The notes under the pieces are model-generated. The model was not told the origin of the DNA, did not search any database, and saw nothing but the letters and a program-made list of their open reading frames with translations. The position numbers and the translations under genes were made by a program. Below, in pieces: positions 17,557 to 25,125 of a DNA stretch of 36,526 bases. Each line of letters starts with the position of its first letter. The stretch's first letter is position 1. Source of the DNA: Bacillota bacterium (lineage in GTDB: Bacteria; Bacillota; Clostridia; SK-Y3); assembly GCA_022360955.1 (NCBI GenBank), contig JAKSBV010000380.1, forward strand, positions 1-36,526, given 5' to 3'.

Positions 17557-17584
17557 TTGTACAAATTGTAGCAAGATATATATA
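17557..17584 (+). promoter_or_regulatory. Probable sigma-A promoter for lepB-rbgA
   Basis: TTGTAC (17557-17562), a 16-base spacer and TATATA (17579-17584), directly after the rplS terminator and about 45 bases before the lepB ATG. Confidence 0.5.
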
Positions 17585-17630
17585 AGGGGACCGAAATATT
17601 AGCGAAAGACTCTATGGCATGGAGGTAACA

Positions 17631-18242
17631 ATGGAAAAAGAAACTTTTGAAAAAGAATCCGGTGAGAATCGAAATGAAGAAGGGACATTGGTTCAATCTG
17701 AGCAATCGCAGAAAACGAGTATGAAACAAGAGTTGTTTGAATGGGTGCAGGCAATTGTCATTGCACTGGTTATTGCTTTAGTGATTAGAACATTTGTATT
17801 TTCTCTAATCAAAGTAAATGGTCAGTCCATGCTTCCTACGCTGCATCATGATGACCGTTTAGTGGTAGTTAAGTTAATGTATGAGCCTAAACAAGGAGAT
17901 ATTATTATTCTCAATCCTCCCGACAAACAGAAAGGGCCCTTTGTAAAAAGAATTATTGCCACATCGGGACAAAACGTGGATATTGATTATGAGAAGCACA
18001 AAGTGTATGTAGACGGAGAAGTGTTGCAAGAAGATTATGTCAATGAACTTGTGATGCAAAGGGGTGACATACAATTTCCCGTAACGGTTCCCGAGGATCA
18101 TGTGTTTGTTTTAGGCGATAATAGAAATAACAGTCGTGACAGCCGTTACAGCGATGTCGGAATGATACCTTATCAATTTATTATTGGGAAAGTGACCCTT
18201 AAAATATGGCCGTTACATAAATTTGGTTCGGTTTATGAATAA
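17631..18242 (+). CDS. lepB: Type I signal peptidase
   Basis: Membrane serine protease that removes signal peptides of Sec-exported proteins. It has 203 residues, the Firmicutes Sip size. A polar, Glu-rich N-terminus of about 35 residues precedes one membrane helix (about 39-58). The active-site Ser66 is in VNGQSMLPTL and Lys106 in GPFVKRIIA. The conserved HVFVLGDNRNNSRDSR block is present. The ATG at 17631 has GGAGGT 4 bases upstream; the in-frame ATG at 17619 would precede that site. The next gene is rbgA, as in Bacillus. Confidence 0.95.
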   Translation: MEKETFEKESGENRNEEGTLVQSEQSQKTSMKQELFEWVQAIVIALVIALVIRTFVFSLIKVNGQSMLPTLHHDDRLVVVKLMYEPKQGDIIILNPPDKQKGPFVKRIIATSGQNVDIDYEKHKVYVDGEVLQEDYVNELVMQRGDIQFPVTVPEDHVFVLGDNRNNSRDSRYSDVGMIPYQFIIGKVTLKIWPLHKFGSVYE

Positions 18243-18296
18243 GCGTGGGCCGTATAAAGACCGTCACGTTGATTCGCCGGAAAGTGGGTGAAATAT

Positions 18297-19148
18297 GTGA
18301 ATATACAATGGTATCCAGGGCATATGGCCAAAACAAAACGATTGATTCAGGAGAATCTCAAGCTTACAGATATGGTGATTGAGCTGGTAGATGCCCGTTT
18401 GCCTTTAAGCAGCCGTAATCCGGATATTGACGATATCATAAAAGAAAAACCCAGATTGCTTTTGATGAATAAAAGTGATCTTGCCGATCCTTTAGTCAAT
18501 AACGCTTGGGTAAAATGGTTTAAAGAGCAGCAAAAAACAGTGATTTTGATAGATTCAATCACCGGCAAAGGACTAAACCAAATACCAAATGTTTCTAATG
18601 ACCTGCTAAAAGAAAAGCGTCAAAGAGAAAAAGCAAAAGGAATGGTCAACCGAGCTATTAAAATAATGGTAATCGGTATCCCGAATGTGGGCAAGTCTTC
18701 CTTTATCAATAAACTGGCCGGAAAGGCCAGCACGAAGACCGGAGATCGACCCGGCGTAACCAAAGGCAAACAATGGATTAGATTGAAAGACGGCTATGAA
18801 CTGCTTGACACACCGGGTATTCTCTGGCCAAAATTTGAAGACCCGGAAGTGGGCAAAAAGCTTGCCTATACCGGAGCCATTAAAGATGAAATTATTCAAG
18901 ATCCGGAAACACTGACATGTATGTTGTTAGAGTTTTTAAGAGATCATTATCCTCAAAATGTAAAAGAGAGATATAAACTGGATGATATTGCAAATCTTAA
19001 AGGATTTGAACTGCTTTATGTAATCGGACGAAAGAGAGGCTGTGTCATCTCAGGCGGTGAAATCGATACGTTCCGTGCCTCAAGTATTATTCTTGACGAA
19101 TTTAGAGGCGCAAAAATCGGAAAGGTATCCTTGGAAAAACCCGAATAA
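18297..19148 (+). CDS. rbgA: Ribosome biogenesis GTPase RbgA (YlqF)
   Basis: Circularly permuted GTPase needed for late 50S subunit assembly. It has 283 residues. The motif order is G4 NKSD (58-61), then G1 GIPNVGKS (127-134), then G3 DTPG (171-174), confirming the permutation. A C-terminal RNA-binding region contains YVIGRKRGCVISGGEIDT. GTG at 18297 (MNIQWYPGHMAK) is preferred to GTG at 18288, since the family starts with xIQWxPGHMAK and GGGTGA lies 5 bases before it. Confidence 0.95.
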   Translation: MNIQWYPGHMAKTKRLIQENLKLTDMVIELVDARLPLSSRNPDIDDIIKEKPRLLLMNKSDLADPLVNNAWVKWFKEQQKTVILIDSITGKGLNQIPNVSNDLLKEKRQREKAKGMVNRAIKIMVIGIPNVGKSSFINKLAGKASTKTGDRPGVTKGKQWIRLKDGYELLDTPGILWPKFEDPEVGKKLAYTGAIKDEIIQDPETLTCMLLEFLRDHYPQNVKERYKLDDIANLKGFELLYVIGRKRGCVISGGEIDTFRASSIILDEFRGAKIGKVSLEKPE

Positions 19149-19189
19149 CATGCGGTTCGTTTGATTATGTCAAATGTGCCAAATCAAAA

Positions 19190-19227
19190 AAAAGAGAAGA
19201 CGAAACAAGCTTCTCTTTTATTTTTTT
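19190..19227. terminator. Bidirectional terminator between rbgA and the gerAB-like gene
   Basis: AAAAGAGAAG (19190-19199) and CTTCTCTTTT (19210-19219) flank a 10-base loop, with a T-run to 19227 on one side and an A-run on the other. It serves the convergent genes; the T-run overlaps the end of the minus-strand gene. Confidence 0.85.
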
Positions 19228-20318
19228 GCCGTTCCGTGTCTTGCCGGATAACATTTGATCTCTGCGGCAACGTATATCATAATAGGTATAAAAATTTGAA
19301 AGGGGGCGGCAAAATATCCCCATACATCCTCAGCCCATTGAAGCATTCTGATTGAGCTTGGATACGTAACATACGAAAATATACCAATAAGTAAAGCCAT
19401 GGGCGTTACAATAAATCTGTATTCACTGATATTAAATACCTTTGTAAATCCTTTGGTAACGGCTAAGAGCAATATACTTATTTTGATAAATCCCCCTAAT
19501 AAATAGGAGGCAGATGATACGATTTCTATACGCTGTAAAATAGTGCCGATATTTATTCTTGTGCTCATCAAATGTCCCGGAAAAAAATATGTAGTATATG
19601 CTTCTATGCCAACCACCAATACTTGGGAAAATAAAAGCACCAGCATTACAAATCCTCCGACCAGCAGTCCTAATAAATAGATTCTATAGGGTGCATGATG
19701 TTGATCTAATGACAAAAGCATGGGAAATACAACTGTTTCCGATAATGGAAACAACACCGTTGCAAGACTGCCGATAATAACCGGTTCTATGCCGTTATGC
19801 AATATTGGTAAAATATGTGCGATCTGCATTTCCGGGATTAATGCGAATACCGTCAAGAAGATCATGGCAAAAATAATAGGCGTAAAAAGCGCTGCCCATC
19901 TTCCCATTACTTCAAGGCCTTCCCGAACCATCCAAATGCATAGTAGAATAAATATATACGTTAACACGGCCCTAGATGTTTGGGGGAAGGAAACAGTAAC
20001 GATAAATTGTGTGAAAACATTTAACACAGACATAAAGTTAAAAGCTACATAAGCAATCAAAGCAAAATTCAATAGTTTTCCTAAAAATCTTCCAAAGATA
20101 TTTTCATTGATATCAAATAGGTCTTTTTGGGGAAAAAGGATGTGGAGTCTGGCAAATATCAGCATAAACGGTACGGTGATTGCAATGGCCAAGATAATGG
20201 ACAGCCAAAAATCATTTTTTGCCTCTACGGCTCTTGCAAGCGCAAAGGTTTCACTAATAATAAATAATGAGATCAAGTATATGCTTTGTATATTGGAAAC
20301 AACTTCTCTGTTCTGCAT
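19218..20318 (-). CDS. GerAB-family spore germination permease (orphan)
   Basis: A 366-residue polytopic membrane protein of the GerAB/APC-type endospore germination family, which forms the germinant-binding subunit of Ger receptors in the spore inner membrane. About ten hydrophobic segments are visible. Family features include the N-terminal ISETFALARAVEAKNDFWLS, NENIFGRFLGKLLN, IPEMQIAHILPIL and PLSETVVFPMLL. The ATG at 20318 follows GGGAG on the minus strand. The GerAA and GerAC partners normally encoded with it are absent from both sides, so it is an orphan B subunit. A forespore-type promoter lies upstream. It interrupts the rbgA-rnhB linkage on the opposite strand. Confidence 0.9.
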   Translation of the reverse strand: MQNREVVSNIQSIYLISLFIISETFALARAVEAKNDFWLSIILAIAITVPFMLIFARLHILFPQKDLFDINENIFGRFLGKLLNFALIAYVAFNFMSVLNVFTQFIVTVSFPQTSRAVLTYIFILLCIWMVREGLEVMGRWAALFTPIIFAMIFLTVFALIPEMQIAHILPILHNGIEPVIIGSLATVLFPLSETVVFPMLLSLDQHHAPYRIYLLGLLVGGFVMLVLLFSQVLVVGIEAYTTYFFPGHLMSTRINIGTILQRIEIVSSASYLLGGFIKISILLLAVTKGFTKVFNISEYRFIVTPMALLIGIFSYVTYPSSIRMLQWAEDVWGYFAAPFQIFIPIMIYVAAEIKCYPARHGTAKK

Positions 20319-20454
20319 CTATATTCTCCCGAGAGCAATATTTAAAAATCGAATTTATATTTAAACAAAGAGTGTAGAATCATCGGTGTTTTGAGTACAA
20401 TCCAACAAATAAGCAGCCAAAGGTTGTTTTAAAAAGATAGCATTACTCAGTTTC

Positions 20455-20485
20455 TAGTATTGTCAATATGCGGAAAGGATATGCA
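20455..20485 (-). promoter_or_regulatory. Sigma-G/F-like forespore promoter for the gerAB-like gene
   Basis: On the minus strand: TGCATA (-35, 20480-20485), an 18-base spacer and AATACTA (-10, 20455-20461). This compares with the Bacillus sigma-G consensus of roughly TGMATA / CATAMTA. The predicted start point is about 130 bases upstream of the ATG. Confidence 0.5.
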
Positions 20486-20543
20486 CGGATATAAAAGCGT
20501 TTTGGAAAATCGAAGAAACGAAAAAGGAGATAAAAATATTACC

Positions 20544-20572
20544 TTTAAAGTTGGAGGCAGATGGTATATAAT
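20544..20572 (+). promoter_or_regulatory. Sigma-A promoter for rnhB operon
   Basis: TTTAAA (20544-20549), a 17-base spacer and a perfect TATAAT (20567-20572), 88 bases before the rnhB ATG. The -35 is weak, but a TGG just upstream of the -10 may help. Confidence 0.5.
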
Positions 20573-20660
20573 AAAAAATAAACCTTAGAAAAGATAGCCA
20601 GCCTTAAACCTAAAAATACATTTACATAAGGTGTTTTGAAAAATAGATTAGGAGGCACTT

Positions 20661-21443
20661 ATGGATTATGCAAAGATGAAAGTAAAAGAAATAGATGCAT
20701 ATTTCGACAGTCTGGAAATAGGTGAATTATCCGGCGTATTGGATGATGCGCACAGAGATGCCCGTTCATCGGTTCAAAAGCTTGTCGTAAAATACAGAAA
20801 GCGTATCCAAAAGCATTTTGATGAAATAGAAAGGATACGATGTCTTTCAAAATATGAGAATACTTTGTATCAAAGGGGCATATCGTATATTGCCGGCGTA
20901 GATGAAGCGGGTCGGGGGCCATTGGCAGGACCTGTTTTTGCTGCTGCGGTGGTCCTGCCTCCCCACACTTTTATTGAAGGGATTAACGATTCAAAAAAAT
21001 TAAGTGAAAAGAAAAGAGAAGAATTGTACGATATAATTATTGAGAAGGCAGTTAGTTACGGAATAGCTTCCGTGTCGGAACGGGAAATCGATAGCATGAA
21101 TATTAGAAATGCAGCCCATAAAGCTATGATAGAGGCTGTTCGGGCATTAAAGGTTCAGCCGAACCATGTGCTGGTAGATGGGGATGCCGTAAAAGGCTTG
21201 ACCATGCCATACACCGCAATTGTCAATGGAGATGGCTTAAGTATCTCGATTGCGGCCGCATCCATTTTGGCCAAGGTAGCAAGAGACAGAGTCGTTAAAA
21301 AATTGGACGAGGTTTATCCCCAATACGGTTTTGGAAAGCATAAAGGGTACGGTACCCAAGCACATGTAGAGGCAATCAGGACCTATGGTATTTGTCCGGT
21401 CCATCGAAGAAGCTTTATGACAAAAATACTGGGACACAGATAG
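20661..21443 (+). CDS. rnhB: Ribonuclease HII
   Basis: Endonuclease that cuts RNA in RNA-DNA hybrids, including single ribonucleotides. It has 260 residues, with the helical N-terminal extension of about 70 residues seen in Firmicutes RNase HII. The catalytic core begins at YIAGVDEAGRGPLAGPV (Asp81, Glu82), followed by LVDGD (Asp173), SIAAASILAKVARD and YGFGKHKGYGT, and ends near CPVHRRSF. The ATG at 20661 follows TTAGGAGG. ylqG, ylqH and yraN follow in the Bacillus order. Confidence 0.96.
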   Translation: MDYAKMKVKEIDAYFDSLEIGELSGVLDDAHRDARSSVQKLVVKYRKRIQKHFDEIERIRCLSKYENTLYQRGISYIAGVDEAGRGPLAGPVFAAAVVLPPHTFIEGINDSKKLSEKKREELYDIIIEKAVSYGIASVSEREIDSMNIRNAAHKAMIEAVRALKVQPNHVLVDGDAVKGLTMPYTAIVNGDGLSISIAAASILAKVARDRVVKKLDEVYPQYGFGKHKGYGTQAHVEAIRTYGICPVHRRSFMTKILGHR

Positions 21444-21548
21444 AAAACCAGTGTACGGCTGACAAGGTAAAAGCAATATCGAAAACATTTATGATTGCCA
21501 TGTGTTCCTAAATGATTTTAACTGTCAACTAAATGATGGGGTGTTTTT

Positions 21549-23180
21549 ATGAAAATAGATGTGGTGAGGTCATTAAATCAGTTAAATATTTCCAATAAAA
21601 ATGATATACTTTCGAGATTGAATGTTGGGGATGCAATACGTGTTCAAGTAGTTGAAGCATCTGCAGAGACACTTACGTTACGCTTGCCGGACGGTAGCTT
21701 GATCAATGCTTCGAGTTTATTGCAGCTCAATATAAGTATCGGCGATTTTTTGGATTTATCGGTGAATCATAAAACGGATTCGCAAATTTTTGTAGAAATT
21801 GTCAAGGAAGCGGGAAGCAATAGTGTGAAAAGCGCTGAAATAAAGAATATGCTTTTGGCTTTAAGTATTCCGGTGAACGATCAAAACATGGAAATCGCCC
21901 AAGAGATGATCAGAAATAATGTCGCTTTGACCAAAGAAAATTTTCAATGGATCTCCAAACTTTTGAATCAATACAAGCAGATGACACCGGAAAAGGCCTT
22001 ATTCATGGTAGGAAACGACATCCCTGTCGATGAAAAGAATATGATGCTGCTGGATCAGTTTGTACAACATAAACAACAGATCGGAGATCAGCTGAAAACG
22101 TTGATGGCACAGCTCAATAAATTGAGTGAAGGGGCCGGACGATCGCAAGATCCTTCTTTGACCAATGTTCCCAATAACGCCGATCATACAGGACAATTAC
22201 AGCGTGTACCGAATAACGAAGAGACGTATATACCCCGTCAACCCGGTGTACAAACCTCTGAGGCCACCGAGGCCGGACGACAAAATGTTCTAATGCAAAG
22301 GGACACCGGAGCAAGCGGTCAAATGCCTGCTGAGGGAAAAATTGAATCCTCAAATACCGATCAAAAACCTGTAATCCCGTCCGATACGGGAAATGGATCG
22401 GTCCAGGGCAAAGAAGCAGCTATTCGGGAGATCAGTCAAAAACTTGCGAATGTACAAAATATGACCGATCATTTGATACAGGGCAAGGATACAAATATTT
22501 TAGAGCCGGGACGGCTTGATACGGTTTTATCTCGTGAGGCCGTTGCACAGGAAGCAAAAGACTTAGGGGCGTTGATAAAAACCCTATTCAAGGTTGTGGA
22601 TGCTTCCGGGACGGATCGTTTGCCCCAGGACATTCAAGCAGAAAAAACGATCAAAGATATTGCGGAGATAGTGGGAAGGATTAGAACAGAAATAGAACCC
22701 TTAAACATTGCCGAAAAACAGAATATTTTAAGCACAATCAATCATATTGAGGAAAGCCTTAAATTCATAGAGCATTTAAACAGGGATACGACCTTTGTGC
22801 AAATACCCCTGCATATCAACGGACAAGATACTACTGCCGAGTTATATGTATTTAAAGATGCACGCAAAAAAAAGAAAGTGGACCCTTCCGACGCTACGGT
22901 ATTGCTATCGCTTTTCACCATCAATCTCGGGCAGGTAGAAGCGATGATCCATATTGTAAACAAGAATGTGGAATGTCTTTTTAGACTGGAAGATAAAAGG
23001 ATTTTGGAATTTATAAGAAAAAATAGTACGCCGTTATACAGTCTTTTGGACGCACAAGGATATAACTTGACCAAAGTTTCTTATAAACACATTACACGAC
23101 AGCAGCAAGCCAATATTGTGAATGTGCAAAAAATTAAAGAAGGCCTAAACAGAAAATACTCTTTTGATATGAGGGTGTGA
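21549..23180 (+). CDS. YlqG-like protein with FliK-type C-terminal domain
   Basis: 543 residues with no signal peptide or membrane segment. A beta-type N-terminal domain (about 1-85, DAIRVQVVEASAETLTLRLPDGS) is followed by helical sequence (90-200). Next come a Gln/Asn/Thr-rich low-complexity linker (about 200-290), a helical stretch, and a C-terminal domain (about 405-540: VQIPLHINGQDTTAELYVFKD, NLGQVEAMIHI). That last domain resembles the hook-length control (FliK) C-terminal fold. The architecture, ruler-like linker plus C-domain, is FliK-like, yet no flagellar genes surround it. The neighbour downstream encodes a FlhB-C-like domain, the natural partner of FliK-C. Position matches B. subtilis ylqG, whose function is unknown to me. 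The ATG follows GGGGTG. Confidence 0.7.
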   Translation: MKIDVVRSLNQLNISNKNDILSRLNVGDAIRVQVVEASAETLTLRLPDGSLINASSLLQLNISIGDFLDLSVNHKTDSQIFVEIVKEAGSNSVKSAEIKNMLLALSIPVNDQNMEIAQEMIRNNVALTKENFQWISKLLNQYKQMTPEKALFMVGNDIPVDEKNMMLLDQFVQHKQQIGDQLKTLMAQLNKLSEGAGRSQDPSLTNVPNNADHTGQLQRVPNNEETYIPRQPGVQTSEATEAGRQNVLMQRDTGASGQMPAEGKIESSNTDQKPVIPSDTGNGSVQGKEAAIREISQKLANVQNMTDHLIQGKDTNILEPGRLDTVLSREAVAQEAKDLGALIKTLFKVVDASGTDRLPQDIQAEKTIKDIAEIVGRIRTEIEPLNIAEKQNILSTINHIEESLKFIEHLNRDTTFVQIPLHINGQDTTAELYVFKDARKKKKVDPSDATVLLSLFTINLGQVEAMIHIVNKNVECLFRLEDKRILEFIRKNSTPLYSLLDAQGYNLTKVSYKHITRQQQANIVNVQKIKEGLNRKYSFDMRV

Positions 23181-23183
23181 GGG

Positions 23184-23483
23184 ATGAAGAAAAAAAATGA
23201 AAAAATAAAAGAAGCCGCTGCGTTAAAATATGAGTACGGAGATAGGGCACCAAAAGTAGTCGCAGCAGGAAAAGGAAAAGTGGCTGAAAATATTATAAAA
23301 ACTGCAGACGAACACGATGTTCCCGTCCATACAGACCCTGAACTGGCCCATATGCTCAATTTGCTTGAGCTTGGAGACGAGATTCCGCCCGAATTGTATG
23401 AGGTCGTCGCCCAAATACTTATTTTTGTGAGTGACCTTGATAAATTAAAGCATGAAGTGGGAAGAGAAGATGGGGTATTATAA
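23184..23483 (+). CDS. FlhB C-terminal domain-like protein (YlqH)
   Basis: A 99-residue soluble protein matching only the cytoplasmic C-terminal domain of FlhB/YscU export-switch proteins (AALKYEYGDRAPKVVAAGKG, ENIIKTADEHDVPVHTDPELAHML, ELGDEIPPELYEVVAQIL). The transmembrane domain is absent. The NPTH autocleavage motif that precedes this segment in true FlhB is also missing, so it corresponds roughly to the post-cleavage fragment. It starts 3 bases after the ylqG-like stop with GAGGG in the overlap, so the two are surely co-translated, and it overlaps yraN. Bacillus has the same gene (ylqH) at this position. Role unknown; FliK-C/FlhB-C style binding to its upstream neighbour is inferred. Confidence 0.88.
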   Translation: MKKKNEKIKEAAALKYEYGDRAPKVVAAGKGKVAENIIKTADEHDVPVHTDPELAHMLNLLELGDEIPPELYEVVAQILIFVSDLDKLKHEVGREDGVL

Positions 23484-23847
23484 AAAAGAGATCGGTGCTT
23501 TAGGGGAAAAGGAAGCAGAAAAGTACCTGATCCAACATCATTACAAAATTTTAGAAAAAAATTACCGTTGTAAATGCGGAGAAATAGATATTATCGCAAA
23601 GGATGGCGAATATATTGTTTTTATAGAAGTCAAGACCCGCAGGGATACCCGTTTCGGTATGCCTTCGGAAGCGGTTCATTATCATAAACGCCGCAAAATC
23701 ATTCAGACGGCCCAACAATATCTCACATGGCAGAACGCATATCATGCAAATGTCCGCTTTGATGTTGTGGAAGTGATCGCCGAAATAAAAGATGACAAAC
23801 CACTTGTAAAATCCCGGCAACTGATTAAAAACGCTTTTCAAGTTTAA
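23470..23847 (+). CDS. yraN: YraN family (UPF0102) nuclease-like protein
   Basis: A 125-residue protein of the UPF0102 family with a restriction-endonuclease-like fold. The family motif GEIDIIAKD...FIEVKTRR (about residues 37-54) supplies the D and ExK-type residues; its cellular role is not established as far as I know. The ATG at 23470 (MGYYKKEIGALGEKEAEKYL) fits family starts better than the in-frame ATG at 23452 and lies just after GGGAAGAG. It overlaps the upstream gene by 14 bases. It ends the rnhB-yraN operon; a large palindrome begins at its stop codon. Confidence 0.92.
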   Translation: MGYYKKEIGALGEKEAEKYLIQHHYKILEKNYRCKCGEIDIIAKDGEYIVFIEVKTRRDTRFGMPSEAVHYHKRRKIIQTAQQYLTWQNAYHANVRFDVVEVIAEIKDDKPLVKSRQLIKNAFQV

Positions 23848-23907
23848 AACAGGGGACGGTTCTCTGTTTTATTTGATGTTAAATGAAACAGAGAACCGTC
23901 CCCTGTT
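23848..23907. repeat. REP-like perfect inverted repeat
   Basis: A perfect 22-base inverted repeat (23848-23869 with 23886-23907) around a 16-base centre, in which ATTT/AAAT adds four more pairs after a T-G pair. The arm core GGGGACGGTTCTCTGTTT is a word I recall recurring in Firmicutes and delta-proteobacterial genomes near IS200-like (RAYT) transposases. It may double as a terminator or attenuator, but there is no T-run. Confidence 0.85.
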
Positions 23908-23927
23908 CTAAAGGGGGAAGAAGGATT

Positions 23928-24872
23928 ATGATTATTTATGATGCCCATTGTGATACGATTACGAGGCTGACGGACAGCAATCAAAATCTCTATCGGAATG
24001 ACGGTCATGTTGATATACAAAGAATGGATGGACAGAAAGGACATGTGCAGGTTTTTGCAGCGTGGATAGATCCCGCCTATAAAATGTATCCTTTAAAGAG
24101 ATGTCTGCAGATGATGGATGTGTTTTTTGATCAAATGGCGAAATATAAACCATACATCGTTTTCGCTGCAGACTATGAGCAAGTCATGCAGGCCGTTGAT
24201 AAGGGTAAAGTGGCCGCGCTCTTATCCATCGAAGGCGGAGAAGCAATACAGGGAGATTTAGGGGTGCTTAGAATGTTGTATAGACTGGGCGTTCGCAGCA
24301 TAGGGCTGACCTGGAACGGAAAAAACGAAATCGGTACGGGGGTAGGTGCGGGAGACGAAGGGTTAACGCCATTTGGCCTGGAGGTTATACAAGAAATGAA
24401 TACATTGGGAATGTTGATTGATGTATCACATCTTTCACCAAAGGGGTTTTGGGACGTCATCGGACATAGTTCCCAACCGGTTATTGCATCCCACTCCAAT
24501 GCAAAAGCAATTTGCAATCACAAAAGAAATCTTACGGATGCGCAATTCCAAGCAATGGCTGAAAAGGGCGGGGTAGTCGGTATTAATTTATATGCCGATT
24601 TTATCAAGACCGGCGGAAAAGCCGATATCAATGATGTTATCCGGCACATCGAGCACTTTATGGGGCTGGGAGGAGAGAATCATGTAGGCTTAGGCGCGGA
24701 TTTTGACGGTATGGATAGGACACCTGAAGGCATCAACGGCGTACAGGATTTAAATAAAATTTTTGACGGACTTCTGAAACTGAATTATACGCAGGAGCAA
24801 GTAGAAAAAATTGCAGGGAAAAATTTTTTGGAATTATTAAAAAAAGTACTCAAAAAACAGGCGTACCAATAA
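23928..24872 (+). CDS. Membrane dipeptidase family (M19) peptidase
   Basis: A zinc-dependent dipeptidase of the renal-dipeptidase family, probably cleaving dipeptides in the cytoplasm (no signal peptide). It has 314 residues. The metal ligands are readable: H7 and D9 in IYDAHCDT, E102 in LLSIEGGEA, H168 in LIDVSHLSP and H189 in IASHSNAK, followed by NLTDAQ and GLGADFDG. The frame is open from an ATG at 23883, but that codon lies inside the palindrome. The ATG at 23928, preceded by AGGGGGAAGAAGG and giving the family start MIIYDAHCDT, is the real start. No promoter of its own was found. Confidence 0.93.
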   Translation: MIIYDAHCDTITRLTDSNQNLYRNDGHVDIQRMDGQKGHVQVFAAWIDPAYKMYPLKRCLQMMDVFFDQMAKYKPYIVFAADYEQVMQAVDKGKVAALLSIEGGEAIQGDLGVLRMLYRLGVRSIGLTWNGKNEIGTGVGAGDEGLTPFGLEVIQEMNTLGMLIDVSHLSPKGFWDVIGHSSQPVIASHSNAKAICNHKRNLTDAQFQAMAEKGGVVGINLYADFIKTGGKADINDVIRHIEHFMGLGGENHVGLGADFDGMDRTPEGINGVQDLNKIFDGLLKLNYTQEQVEKIAGKNFLELLKKVLKKQAYQ

Positions 24873-24954
24873 CTTTTTAATAAAATGGATTGCATTGTAT
24901 TTTTACAAGGCTCCGGGTAAGACAAAAGCATTTTGAATAATTGATATAAAAATC

Positions 24955-24983
24955 TTGCATTTTTCAAGTAGATAGTGTAATAT
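24955..24983 (+). promoter_or_regulatory. Sigma-A promoter for the aminotransferase gene
   Basis: TTGCAT (24955-24960), a 17-base spacer and TAATAT (24978-24983). The resulting leader of about 135 bases contains TTTAGCAT (25056-25063) complementary to ATGCTAAA (25078-25085). Confidence 0.5.
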
Positions 24984-25125
24984 GAACCTATAAATACTTG
25001 GTATATTCATTTTTGAAACAATCATTATTGCAGGGAAGATGTGATGATTATTCAATTTAGCATACGAGACATTTAAAATGCTAAAAATTACAAGTCGAAT
25101 GATACTATAATGGGGGTATGAAATT

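Larger units (their letters stand above)
20319..20660. other. Divergent intergenic region between the gerAB-like gene and rnhB
   Basis: 342 bases without a gene. It contains the sigma-G-like promoter for the left gene (20455-20485) and a sigma-A promoter for the right gene (20544-20572). The rest is AT-rich with no strong hairpin. Confidence 0.5.

Noticed and set aside
19161-19355. Plus-strand open frame after rbgA
   Set aside because: It runs through the bidirectional terminator and is antisense to the gerAB-like gene; no ribosome site.
23883-23927. Upstream in-frame start of the dipeptidase gene
   Set aside because: The codons lie in the REP-like palindrome; the ATG at 23928 has a good ribosome site and the family N-terminus.
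25106-25111. TATAAT just before the aminotransferase gene
   Set aside because: It abuts the GGGGGT ribosome site and lacks a -35; the promoter at 24955-24983 is better.
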